From positions 41,894-105,893 of the forward strand of contig NZ_MDGL01000173.1 of assembly GCF_002742265.1 (NCBI RefSeq): a DNA stretch of 64,000 nucleotides. The letters run 5' to 3'. Positions 8,394-15,935 of the stretch are shown here, piece by piece. The notes under the pieces were generated by a model that ran no database searches, was not told where the DNA came from, and worked only from the letters and a program-made list of their open reading frames with translations. Position numbers and translations under genes: made by a program. The DNA comes from Maribacter sp. 4G9 (GTDB lineage Bacteria > Bacteroidota > Bacteroidia > Flavobacteriales > Flavobacteriaceae). Every line of letters starts with the position of its first letter. The first letter of the stretch is position 1.

Positions 8394-10010
8394 TTAATCC
8401 TTTTCAATGGTCTCGTAGGTGAACTTACTTTTTTTCCAATCGATTAACGGGGATGGGTAGTAGTTCACATTGTTCCGTTCCAAAAATGGGGCTTGGTCAC
8501 CCAAACGGACTTTATAATCTTCCCAATCCCGATTTTCAGGAAGGCTCCAAGCCAGTTCAGAATACCCTATGACACGTGGAAAAGCCAGATATTCCAATTC
8601 TTCTATATTGCTGATGGTTTCTGACCAAAGAGGTGCTTCGGTTCCCAATATGTTTTCTTTGGGAATACCGTAATCTTCCGGCGTCCATTGATAGGCCGTA
8701 TCAACTGGAATATAGGCCGCCCAGTGAAGACCTAGGTCGGTCAAAGTATCGTATTTCATATCCAGATAGGCCTTATTCGCAGGAGACACGATGACTTTCA
8801 TATTTTTTGCTACTGCTTTCTTTGCATTTTCTTCACTGGCCCACCATTGGGCAATGGCGTTGGAATCGATATCGGCATTGGCGATTTCATCCCAGCCTAT
8901 CATGCGCTTGCCATGTTTTTGTACAATTTTTTCAACCTTGTTCACAAAATGGATATAGTCGTTTTTCTTTGTCACATGGCTTTCGTCACCACCCATGTGG
9001 AAATAGGGGCCAGGGGTCATGGCGGATATTTCTCGAACCACATCGTCAATAAAGGCATAGACCGTATCCTTTCGGGTATCAAAGGTGCTAAAGCCCACTT
9101 GCATGCCCGTATACAACTTTGGAGTCTTTCCATTTCCATTTAGGATGGGATAGGAAACCGAGGCCGAATTCGTGTGCCCGGGCATATCCACTTCAGGGAT
9201 TATGGTCATATAACGCTCCTGTGCATAACGTATAATTTCCTTGTACTCTTCCTGGGTATAGAAACCTCCGGATTCACCGCCCACTTCCGTACTACCGCCA
9301 ATTTCCGTGAGTTTTGGCCAGGAATTTATCTCTATGCGCCAGCCTTGATCGTCCGTGAGGTGTAGGTGCATCATATTGATTTTGTAATAGGCCAACAGGT
9401 CGATATATTTTTTAACGTCCTCCACGCTAAAGAAATGTCGGGCTACGTCCAACATGGCACCGCGATATCCAAAATTGGGATTGTCCGTTATTTTCCCCGA
9501 TGGAATGGGCCAAATTTTTTGTGCCGCCAAGGTATCGTTACTCGTATTGGGCACCAATTGGCGAAGGGTCTGTATTCCTCGAAACGCACCTTCCGCAGTA
9601 TTGGCATTGATAATGATGGAATCCTGATTGATATACAGTTGATATGCCTCGGGTGCGTTCAGTTCCAAGCTATCCGATTGGTTGATGTAAATGATCCGTT
9701 CCACCGTGTTGGCATTTTCCCCGTTCACGGGTACGTCCAAGTCGATATGCTCCTTTATTTTTTCCGCCAAAAACTCGCCAACCTTGTCAAAACCCGTGGC
9801 ATTTTTTGACGTGTAAATGGCCGTGAACTGGTCCAACGCGAAGGCCGAATTGGTGGCGATGGTCTTTACCGGTTTTGGAATGAGGCTCACGGCGGCCAGA
9901 TCCGTTTCGGGCATTTTGATGCGTGGTTTTTCCGGCTCGTTTTGGCAGGCCAAAATGACCATTCCCAAGGCCAGGAAAAAAAGACTTCTAATAAAAAACG
10001 TTTTTATCAT
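8394..10010 (-). CDS. Beta-N-acetylhexosaminidase, GH20, lipoprotein
   Basis: Predicted to release terminal GlcNAc/GalNAc from chitin, peptidoglycan or glycans by substrate-assisted catalysis. The 538-aa precursor has a lipoprotein signal (VILAC, Cys22), a GH20b N-terminal alpha/beta domain (about 40-165) and the GH20 barrel from about 178. Seen: GYRGAMLDVARHFF, HLHLTDDQGWRIEI, and HMGGDE at 338-343 with the catalytic Asp-Glu pair. Membrane-anchored, so outer-membrane or periplasmic. The SGNH hydrolase ends 9 bp upstream, so the two form an operon. Confidence 0.95.
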   Translation of the reverse strand: MIKTFFIRSLFFLALGMVILACQNEPEKPRIKMPETDLAAVSLIPKPVKTIATNSAFALDQFTAIYTSKNATGFDKVGEFLAEKIKEHIDLDVPVNGENANTVERIIYINQSDSLELNAPEAYQLYINQDSIIINANTAEGAFRGIQTLRQLVPNTSNDTLAAQKIWPIPSGKITDNPNFGYRGAMLDVARHFFSVEDVKKYIDLLAYYKINMMHLHLTDDQGWRIEINSWPKLTEIGGSTEVGGESGGFYTQEEYKEIIRYAQERYMTIIPEVDMPGHTNSASVSYPILNGNGKTPKLYTGMQVGFSTFDTRKDTVYAFIDDVVREISAMTPGPYFHMGGDESHVTKKNDYIHFVNKVEKIVQKHGKRMIGWDEIANADIDSNAIAQWWASEENAKKAVAKNMKVIVSPANKAYLDMKYDTLTDLGLHWAAYIPVDTAYQWTPEDYGIPKENILGTEAPLWSETISNIEELEYLAFPRVIGYSELAWSLPENRDWEDYKVRLGDQAPFLERNNVNYYPSPLIDWKKSKFTYETIEKD

Positions 10011-10019
10011 TGTTTTGGT

Positions 10020-10688
10020 TTAGGGGTTATTTACTAAATTTTGCATGGCATTGAACCAAATATCATAACCTTCTTGGTTCATGTGAAGGCCGTCTGATAC
10101 AAAGATATCCTTTTTGACTTCTTTGCCATTTAGCATGGGATTCCAAACATCCACGAAAAGTAAGGCTTCGTCTTTTTTGCTGAGCCTTTTAAACTTTCTG
10201 TTGAGCCTTCTGTATTTTCCTCTCAAGTTCCAGCGGCTAATACTTGGTTTGGCAGAAATGAGTACAATTTTCACGTCTGGGTTCTGAGCTTTGAGTTTGG
10301 CGATAATGGTCTTCGTAGTACCGATAATTTCCCTAGGTCTTTTTTTTGCCGAAATATCATTGTCTCCTTCGTAAATAAAAACTTTGGAGGGATTGTACCG
10401 TAGTACCAAGGTATCCAAATAATAGAGCAAGTCCGACGCCTGGGAACCGCCAAAACCGGCATTTAAGACCTGATGCTCTGGAAAGGCCGCTTGCAAATTG
10501 TCCCATTTTCGTATGCTGGAACTGCCCGTAAAAACAATGGTTTCCCTGTTTTGGTCCCAAAGGGAATCGTTTTTTTGGGTCAACGCCTTTACTTCCTCCG
10601 CAAAGGCAGGTTTTTCTTGGGCGGAAAGCCAAAATGTAGTGCTCAGGAAAAGGAGGGCGAGGAGCGTTGTTATTTTGGTTTGGTGCAT
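10020..10688 (-). CDS. Secreted SGNH/GDSL-family hydrolase
   Basis: Likely a sialate- or carbohydrate-esterase-type SGNH hydrolase that removes acetyl groups from glycans. I start it at the ATG whose product begins MHQTKITTLLALL, a clean signal peptide ending SAQ; a longer frame upstream would put 13 charged residues before it. Blocks: FTGSSSIRKW (nucleophile Ser), NAGFGGSQASD, YEGDNDI (Asn block) and DGLHMNQEGY (Asp-His). Directly upstream of the GH20 gene, so a deacetylation plus hexosamine-release pair is plausible. Confidence 0.85.
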   Translation of the reverse strand: MHQTKITTLLALLFLSTTFWLSAQEKPAFAEEVKALTQKNDSLWDQNRETIVFTGSSSIRKWDNLQAAFPEHQVLNAGFGGSQASDLLYYLDTLVLRYNPSKVFIYEGDNDISAKKRPREIIGTTKTIIAKLKAQNPDVKIVLISAKPSISRWNLRGKYRRLNRKFKRLSKKDEALLFVDVWNPMLNGKEVKKDIFVSDGLHMNQEGYDIWFNAMQNLVNNP

Positions 10689-10786
10689 TTTGGTTTTTAC
10701 TGTTAGTGTCCTAAAAAGAAATGACAATTAGTATATGGTTAGCAAGACAAAGAAGAATACATTTAGGTTTGCCACTTTATAATCTG

Positions 10787-11539
10787 TCATTTCCTTTCAA
10801 TCGTAACCCATGATTTGTCGAATCCGATTGCTTGCAGGATTTTTTCCTTATCAAGAGTTTCGGGTTGTTTAATTTTCAAAATCAATGTTTCTTCTGGAAC
10901 TTTTTCTATAACAGTGAACTGTGAGCCGTGAGGTTGCCATACGAATTGCTTGTGACGTGTTCCTTTTAAAAAGCCTTCCAAATTCCCTCTTTTGTTCCAT
11001 TCAAAGTTAAATAGTTCGGCATCAAAACGAATTGTATCAAATTCAAATACAGCAACTTGGGAAAGGTCATTTGACTTAACCAACACCACGGTTCGTAAAT
11101 GCTTGTATTTTTCTCTAACTGCAGAAACTCTTTCATTCCATATTTCTAACACTTGTTCGCCAATTTCGTTAGGGTCAGCAGATGTATCAATTGTTACCCC
11201 ATATGAGTAGACAGGTGAGTTTCTACCTGAAATAAGCCTTACTTGTTTTAAATCTTTGAAATCTTTTAGTCCAGATTTTACTGTCTTAGCCCCCCAAGCA
11301 GTATTTCCCATCACAACATCATCTAAACCAACGTTTGAAGGTTTCCATTCAGCACCTAAGCACAGAGCGAAAATTTGTTCCCATTCATTTCCTTGTAAAT
11401 CAGCTCTTCCCTTACTTGCCAGAAGATAAACTATTTCTTGCCCAAGTATGTAAGGAAATTCAGAATTGAATTTATTAAGAGGATAAGCTGAAATGGATTT
11501 GCTAACAGTCCTTAATTTGGGATATTTTCTTTTAGCCAT
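10787..11539 (-). CDS. Probable type II restriction endonuclease
   Basis: 250-aa protein called from context: its ATG overlaps the stop of an adjacent C5 cytosine methyltransferase by one base (TAATG), the usual layout of a translationally coupled R-M pair. Within it, NEWEQIFALCLGA (about 51-63) followed by GLDDVVMGNTAWGAKTVKS (about 70-88) has the helix-then-strand pattern of a PD-(D/E)xK core, though the acidic residue of the ExK half is not obvious. I do not recognise the specificity. Base composition is visibly more AT-rich than its neighbours, suggesting horizontal acquisition. Confidence 0.7.
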   Translation of the reverse strand: MAKRKYPKLRTVSKSISAYPLNKFNSEFPYILGQEIVYLLASKGRADLQGNEWEQIFALCLGAEWKPSNVGLDDVVMGNTAWGAKTVKSGLKDFKDLKQVRLISGRNSPVYSYGVTIDTSADPNEIGEQVLEIWNERVSAVREKYKHLRTVVLVKSNDLSQVAVFEFDTIRFDAELFNFEWNKRGNLEGFLKGTRHKQFVWQPHGSQFTVIEKVPEETLILKIKQPETLDKEKILQAIGFDKSWVTIERK

Positions 11540-12519
11540 TAACTTGCATTATATTTTAGCTCGTATTCTCTCAAAACTAATGTTTGATCCATAGTAGTAG
11601 CAATATATGGTAACAACTTTTGACAAACGGCTCTTATCATGTTTACAGGGACGGCATTTCCAGCCTGTTTTTTGGCTTGAGCATCGCTAACAACGATTTT
11701 GTACCAATCAGGAAAACCTTGTAATCTAAACATTTCACGAGGAGTTAATCTTCTTTCCCCATTAACTAAAAGATAGTTGTGAGAGGCTCCTGAACGTAAT
11801 GCGCATGAATAAGGATAGGAACAAATATTACCTGATTTGTTTTCGTGCCAAATTGATGGGTAATATGATGAGGTGTGCCTTTCCTTTCTTTTACTTCTTA
11901 TGTAATCAGAAGCGAAATATTTTTTATCTACCTTTTTCTCTAAAATTTTGTTCAGAGATTTATATGGCTTCTCAGGGCTAGGAAAAGTAAAGAGAATGGG
12001 CTCCTTGTGTCCAACAATTACAACTCTCTCACGTTTTTGAGGAAGGCCGAAATCCAATGCATTTAAAACACTGTATTGAACATGATATCCAAGGTCTTGA
12101 AGTGATTTTATAATTACTTTGAGAGTTTTTCCTTTATCATGGCCCACAAGCTGTTTTACATTTTCTAGTACGAAAGCTTTTGGTTCTTTTTCCTTTAGAA
12201 TTCGGGCAATATCAAAAAACAAGGTTCCTCTGGTGTCATTTAGTCCTTTCATTCGGCCTATAATACTAAATGGCTGACAAGGGAAACCTGCAAAAAGTAT
12301 ATCATGGTCGGGGATATCCTTTTCGTCAATTTTAGTTATATCTCCCGCTGGCCTTTCTCCAAAGTTAGATTCATAACTTTCTTGTGCAAACTGATCTATA
12401 TCAGATGAGAATACGCATTCCGCTTTAATTTCGTTTTCATCACAGGCCTCCTCAAATGCAACTCGAAAACCTCCTATTCCACAAAAAAGGTCAATAAATC
12501 TTAGTCTTTCTCTATACAT
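11539..12519 (-). CDS. DNA (cytosine-5-)-methyltransferase of a type II R-M system
   Basis: 326-aa C5 methyltransferase with all main motifs in order: I (FIDLFCGIGGF, about 8-18, SAM binding), IV (AGFPCQPFS with catalytic Cys81), VI (ENV in VLENVKQL), VIII (QKRERVVIVG), IX (RRLTPREMFRLQGFP) and X (KQAGNAVPVNM). The target-recognition region between VIII and IX is short, pointing to a monospecific enzyme that protects the site cut by the coupled endonuclease. Methylase first, nuclease second suits safe establishment in a new host. AT-rich relative to flanking genes. Confidence 0.95.
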   Translation of the reverse strand: MYRERLRFIDLFCGIGGFRVAFEEACDENEIKAECVFSSDIDQFAQESYESNFGERPAGDITKIDEKDIPDHDILFAGFPCQPFSIIGRMKGLNDTRGTLFFDIARILKEKEPKAFVLENVKQLVGHDKGKTLKVIIKSLQDLGYHVQYSVLNALDFGLPQKRERVVIVGHKEPILFTFPSPEKPYKSLNKILEKKVDKKYFASDYIRSKRKERHTSSYYPSIWHENKSGNICSYPYSCALRSGASHNYLLVNGERRLTPREMFRLQGFPDWYKIVVSDAQAKKQAGNAVPVNMIRAVCQKLLPYIATTMDQTLVLREYELKYNAS

Positions 12520-12644
12520 AGGGTAAAGTTAAAAATATGATATCAAAGTTTATCTCCTATAGTTTTTTTTAATCAACAAAGGAATGTTAATCAAAGATGA
12601 CCTTACGCTTTTAAAAATAATGGACTTGTTTATGAGCTTTTCCA

Positions 12645-13505
12645 TTATTCACCAATCTCCACCTCCCACCAATCATAAAAACGCTGGATCCAATCATCGG
12701 AAGGGAGTTTTTGTTGTTTCATGCCAAATCCGTGTCCGCCCTTGGAATACATATGCAGCCCTACGGTCTTGTTTTTCTTGAGCCAGGAGGAATAGAGTTC
12801 AATACTTCCCGCGGCGAGTCCCAAGGGGTCGTCCGTGGCACAGATGACCAGCATGGGTGGAGCGTCTTGTGGCACTTCCTGAACGGGTTGGGCCGTGGTC
12901 CAGGGATAGACCGAAACCAAAAAATCGGGTTTATTTTTTTCGTTGTAGTTGTACGCCACGCCCATGGTTACGGCACCTCCGGCGGAAAAGCCCATAAAAC
13001 CAATTTTATGGGGGTCTAGCTTATATTTCTGGGCATTGGTCCGCACGTATTCAATGGCGGACAGTCCGTCCTGTATTGACAAGGGAAGAACTGGTGCAAC
13101 CCGTTGCATGATCCGTTGGGGATTGGTGGCTCCCTCCATACTAATTTCCTGTACCCCATCCTCCCCGGTGGGAACTAATCGGTATTTCAATAGAAAGGCC
13201 GTAATGCCTCTTTCGGCAAGCCATCTTGCGACATCGTTTCCTTCGCTATTGATACTCAAGGCATACAATCCTCCACCTGGAGCTACGATAACGCTGGTTC
13301 CGTTGGGATTTTCCGGAGCAAATACCTCCATGGTAGGGGTAGACACGTTTGTGACTACTTGGGTTTGCCAGATTTCGGAAAAATATTCCTTTTCGTTCCC
13401 TTCCCATTGAACGGTCGTGGTGGTTTCGTGGGGCACTTCAATAATTTGCTGCGCAAAAAGGCCGCTAGAGAAACAAAGGAATAAAGCTTTAAATATGATT
13501 TTCAT
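12645..13505 (-). CDS. Secreted alpha/beta-hydrolase, acetyl-esterase-like
   Basis: 286-aa precursor with a signal peptide (MKIIFKALFLCFSSGLFAQQ). Alpha/beta-hydrolase features: VIVAPGGGLYAL (oxyanion-hole region), GFSAGGA nucleophile elbow with Ser near residue 168, VICATDDPLG (Asp) and GGHGFG (His). This fits the BD-FAE/acetylxylan-esterase-like group that deacylates plant or algal polysaccharides. Exported to the periplasm. It sits 10 bp upstream of the aquaporin gene in the transcription sense of neither, since aquaporin is transcribed toward it from the right; both are minus strand and may be one unit. Confidence 0.85.
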   Translation of the reverse strand: MKIIFKALFLCFSSGLFAQQIIEVPHETTTTVQWEGNEKEYFSEIWQTQVVTNVSTPTMEVFAPENPNGTSVIVAPGGGLYALSINSEGNDVARWLAERGITAFLLKYRLVPTGEDGVQEISMEGATNPQRIMQRVAPVLPLSIQDGLSAIEYVRTNAQKYKLDPHKIGFMGFSAGGAVTMGVAYNYNEKNKPDFLVSVYPWTTAQPVQEVPQDAPPMLVICATDDPLGLAAGSIELYSSWLKKNKTVGLHMYSKGGHGFGMKQQKLPSDDWIQRFYDWWEVEIGE

Positions 13506-13515
13506 TTTTTCAATT

Positions 13516-14238
13516 TTAATTTAGTAATAAAAACACGCCCGCCGCCACAAGAGCACCAATAACGGGTCCTACAACAGGGACCCAAGCATAGCTCCAATCG
13601 CTGTCCCCTTTGTTTTTTAAGGGTAAAATAGCGTGCATGATCCTGGGTCCCAAGTCACGGGCCGGATTGATGGCATAGCCCGTGGGACCGCCCAATCCAA
13701 ACCCGATACCCATAACCAAAAGGGCTACGGGAAGGGCGTCCAATGAACCTAAGGAAATAGGCTCATTGGCCAGTGCACCACCAGCAATATAGAAGACCCC
13801 AAAAACGAGGGCGAAGGTTCCAATCGCTTCCGAAACTACATTCCAACCATAGCTTCGTATGGCGGGAGCGGTACTAAAAGTCGCTAAAATAGCACCAGGG
13901 TCTTCGGTTTGGTCATATTGTTTTTTATAGGTCAGCCACACCAAAAAATTGCCGACCATGGCCCCAAAAATTTGTGCAATAATATAACCGGGTACCAAAG
14001 TCCAAGAGAATTTTCCGGCAGCGGCAAGGCCAATGGTCACTGCGGGATTCAAATGGGCCCCGCTCACATCCGCCGAGATAAATACCCCAATGAAGACGGC
14101 AATTCCCCAAGCCAGGGAGATGCCTACCCAGCCACTATCGGCACCTTTGGTGCCTTTTAAAACCAGGTTTGCCACGACTCCATTGCCAATAAGAATAAGC
14201 ATTCCGGTTCCAATAAATTCAAAAATATACGCTGTCAT
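13516..14238 (-). CDS. MIP-family channel, glycerol-facilitator type
   Basis: 240-aa inner-membrane channel with six predicted membrane segments and two half-helices carrying the NPA boxes: SGAHLNPAVTIG near residues 59-70 and GYAINPARDLGPR near 182-194. The Asp after the second NPAR is the usual mark of aquaglyceroporins over strict water channels, so passage of glycerol or other small polyols is likely. It lies upstream of the secreted esterase gene, 10 bp apart, on the same strand. No glycerol kinase is nearby, so the physiological solute is uncertain. Confidence 0.93.
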   Translation of the reverse strand: MTAYIFEFIGTGMLILIGNGVVANLVLKGTKGADSGWVGISLAWGIAVFIGVFISADVSGAHLNPAVTIGLAAAGKFSWTLVPGYIIAQIFGAMVGNFLVWLTYKKQYDQTEDPGAILATFSTAPAIRSYGWNVVSEAIGTFALVFGVFYIAGGALANEPISLGSLDALPVALLVMGIGFGLGGPTGYAINPARDLGPRIMHAILPLKNKGDSDWSYAWVPVVGPVIGALVAAGVFLLLN

Positions 14239-14274
14239 AATGGGTTGGTTTTTATTGGCACCGCCAAAGGGTTT

Positions 14275-14346
14275 AATACCCCGAGGCTTGCCTCGAAATT
14301 AAAAGTTCGTTTTCAAAGAATTCCTCGTGAGCTTGCCCCGAGGTAG
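14275..14346. repeat. Pair of GAGGC-type small hairpins
   Basis: CGAGGCTTGCCTCG at 14282-14295 and CCTCGTGAGCTTGCCCCGAGG at 14323-14343 are related imperfect palindromes upstream of the aquaporin gene. Their similarity suggests a duplicated mobile-palindrome type of repeat. Confidence 0.5.
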
Positions 14347-14383
14347 GTTACTTTAAAAATTCATAGTACATTTTTATAAAAAT

Positions 14384-14491
14384 CGTCACTTCGAGTTAAT
14401 TTTTAGATTGAATTGAGAAAAATTTGCCCGCCCTCCTTTCGGGCAAGTATCGAGAAGCAGTTTTTTTTTGGACATGCGGTTCTCGATACGA
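14384..14491. repeat. Dispersed palindromic repeat ending the DUF1569 region
   Basis: Contains CACTTCGAG at its left, an inner hairpin (TTGCCCG...CGGGCAA at 14424-14446) and an outer inverted repeat GTATCGAGAA (14447-14456) / TTCTCGATAC (14480-14489). This layout resembles intergenic palindromes I know from flavobacterial genomes, but other copies would have to be found to prove it. The read-through tail of the frameshifted DUF1569 frame is encoded here. Confidence 0.6.
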
Positions 14492-14546
14492 TTTTTCGTG
14501 CCTCAAAATACAAATTTGGTTAGAGGGATTAAAATTACTATATGTT

Positions 14547-15004
14547 CTACACGCCAAACTGCCGCAAGTGATGGTCCAGATGTTTTGAAAAAAGGGTATT
14601 CCATTCCGTTTGGTCAAGGTTCCAAAAGCAAAGGATTCCTTACCGTCAAAATGATTGGCTCCCAACTCTTGGGTCTTTTTGAGATATCCGATTAGCAGGT
14701 CCTTTTCGTTTGCGAAATCCCGCTCATCGCTTATTTTAAAAACCGGGGAAGTGGGACCGTTTTTTTTATACGGTTTTGGGCCCACAACGGCATTCTTTGC
14801 TAGCAACTTGATTAGGAACTTTTTGAATCCTTTGGGTTTCGGGTGTTTGTCCGTATACGTAGTTTCATAGGCAACATTACAGTGCGCCAACATTTGGGAC
14901 ACGTTCATTTTGCCCCACTGGGGTAGGGTTTCCGGGGTGAGCTTATTGACACGTGCTATGGTTTCCTCACATTCCTGCTTGTCGAATAGATTTTTCCAGG
15001 TCAT
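14547..15004 (-). pseudogene. DUF1569 (DinB-like) protein, frameshifted near its C-terminus
   Basis: The open frame starts as a normal DUF1569 protein: WGKMNVSQMLAHCNVAYE carries the DinB-type metal His, and ESFAFGTLTK is conserved. At 14609-14611 (an A-run of three on the minus strand) the reading frame is lost. In the next frame the expected family ending TEWNTLFSKHLDHHLRQFGV follows and stops at 14547. A missing A (AAAA to AAA) restores it. The unshifted frame instead runs on to 14396 through a dispersed repeat. Either a recent pseudogene or a sequencing error; if corrected, the protein is about 152 aa. Confidence 0.8.
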
Positions 15005-15016
15005 TTTGATTTTGCT

Positions 15017-15901
15017 TTAATTAATGCCTTTTACGTTCATTTTTAAGGTGTAAACGGCGTCCATGGCCGTAATAAAGAGTATGTCCCTTTCAGGGCCTCC
15101 AAAAGTGACATTGGCAGTCCAGTTTTCGGGGACCTTAATATGTTTTATTTGTTTGCCATCTTTGTTGAATACGGTTACCCCATTGCCGGTTAGATATAGG
15201 TTGCCCTTTTTGTCCAAGGTCATACCGTCCGACCCCATCTCACAGAATAGCCTACGCTCAGAAAGGCTTCCGTCTTTATTGATTTTAAAGACATACGTTT
15301 TTTTATCGCCCGGATCGGCGATAAACAATTTTTTGCCATTTTTGGTCCCTATGATTCCATTGGGCATAACCAAGTCTTCCTCTACTATAGTCAGTGTATT
15401 ACTTCCAGGCGCTAGATAGTATACACGTCTTTTCTCTACCTCTGGAGTTCTATCTTTCCACCAATCCCTTTTGTACAGAGGGTCCGTTATATACATTCCC
15501 CCTTTTGGGTCTACCCATACATCATTGGGTCCTCCCAGAAATTTCCCTTCAAATTTTTCTACAAGTACCGTAATATTCTTTTCCGGATCAATTTTCCATA
15601 ATTGGTTTTTTTCATCTGCACAGGATATCAAATTTCCTTGGTGATCAAAATAGAGTCCGTTAGACCTTCCACTGGGGTGCATCCAATCGGAAACCGTATT
15701 GGTCTTGGCGTCCCATTTCACGATACGGTCATTGGGCTGATCCGTAAAAAAAATATTTCCCTCGTCATCAACAGCCGGACCCTCGGTAAATTTGAATTCT
15801 TCAGATACCAAAGTAAGTGAAGCACCCGATTCTACAATATCTTGGGCGTTAGCGCAGGAGTTCAAAAGAAGTAAAGCAAAAAGTACATTTATGGTTTTCA
15901 T
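15017..15901 (-). CDS. SMP-30/gluconolactonase-family exported protein
   Basis: 294-aa six-bladed beta-propeller of the SMP-30/lactonase type, probably hydrolysing a sugar lactone. The N-terminus (MKTINVLFALLLLNSCANAQ) is a signal sequence; LNSC could be a lipobox, otherwise cleavage after ANA. Family marks: EGPAVDDEGNIFFTDQP near 40-56 (metal-binding Glu), FLGGPNDVWVDPKGGMYITDP near 121-141, and GSDGMTLDKKGNLYLTG near 223-239. 34 bp after the D-aminoacylase-like gene on the same strand, so probably the third gene of that unit. Confidence 0.88.
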   Translation of the reverse strand: MKTINVLFALLLLNSCANAQDIVESGASLTLVSEEFKFTEGPAVDDEGNIFFTDQPNDRIVKWDAKTNTVSDWMHPSGRSNGLYFDHQGNLISCADEKNQLWKIDPEKNITVLVEKFEGKFLGGPNDVWVDPKGGMYITDPLYKRDWWKDRTPEVEKRRVYYLAPGSNTLTIVEEDLVMPNGIIGTKNGKKLFIADPGDKKTYVFKINKDGSLSERRLFCEMGSDGMTLDKKGNLYLTGNGVTVFNKDGKQIKHIKVPENWTANVTFGGPERDILFITAMDAVYTLKMNVKGIN

Positions 15902-15935
15902 CGATTAGTCAATAATTATTTTATTTGTTTTAAGT

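Noticed and set aside
14396..14546. C-terminal 50 residues of the DUF1569 open frame as real protein
   Set aside because: This part is encoded by the downstream palindromic repeat and does not resemble the family; the correct ending lies in the other frame and stops at 14547.
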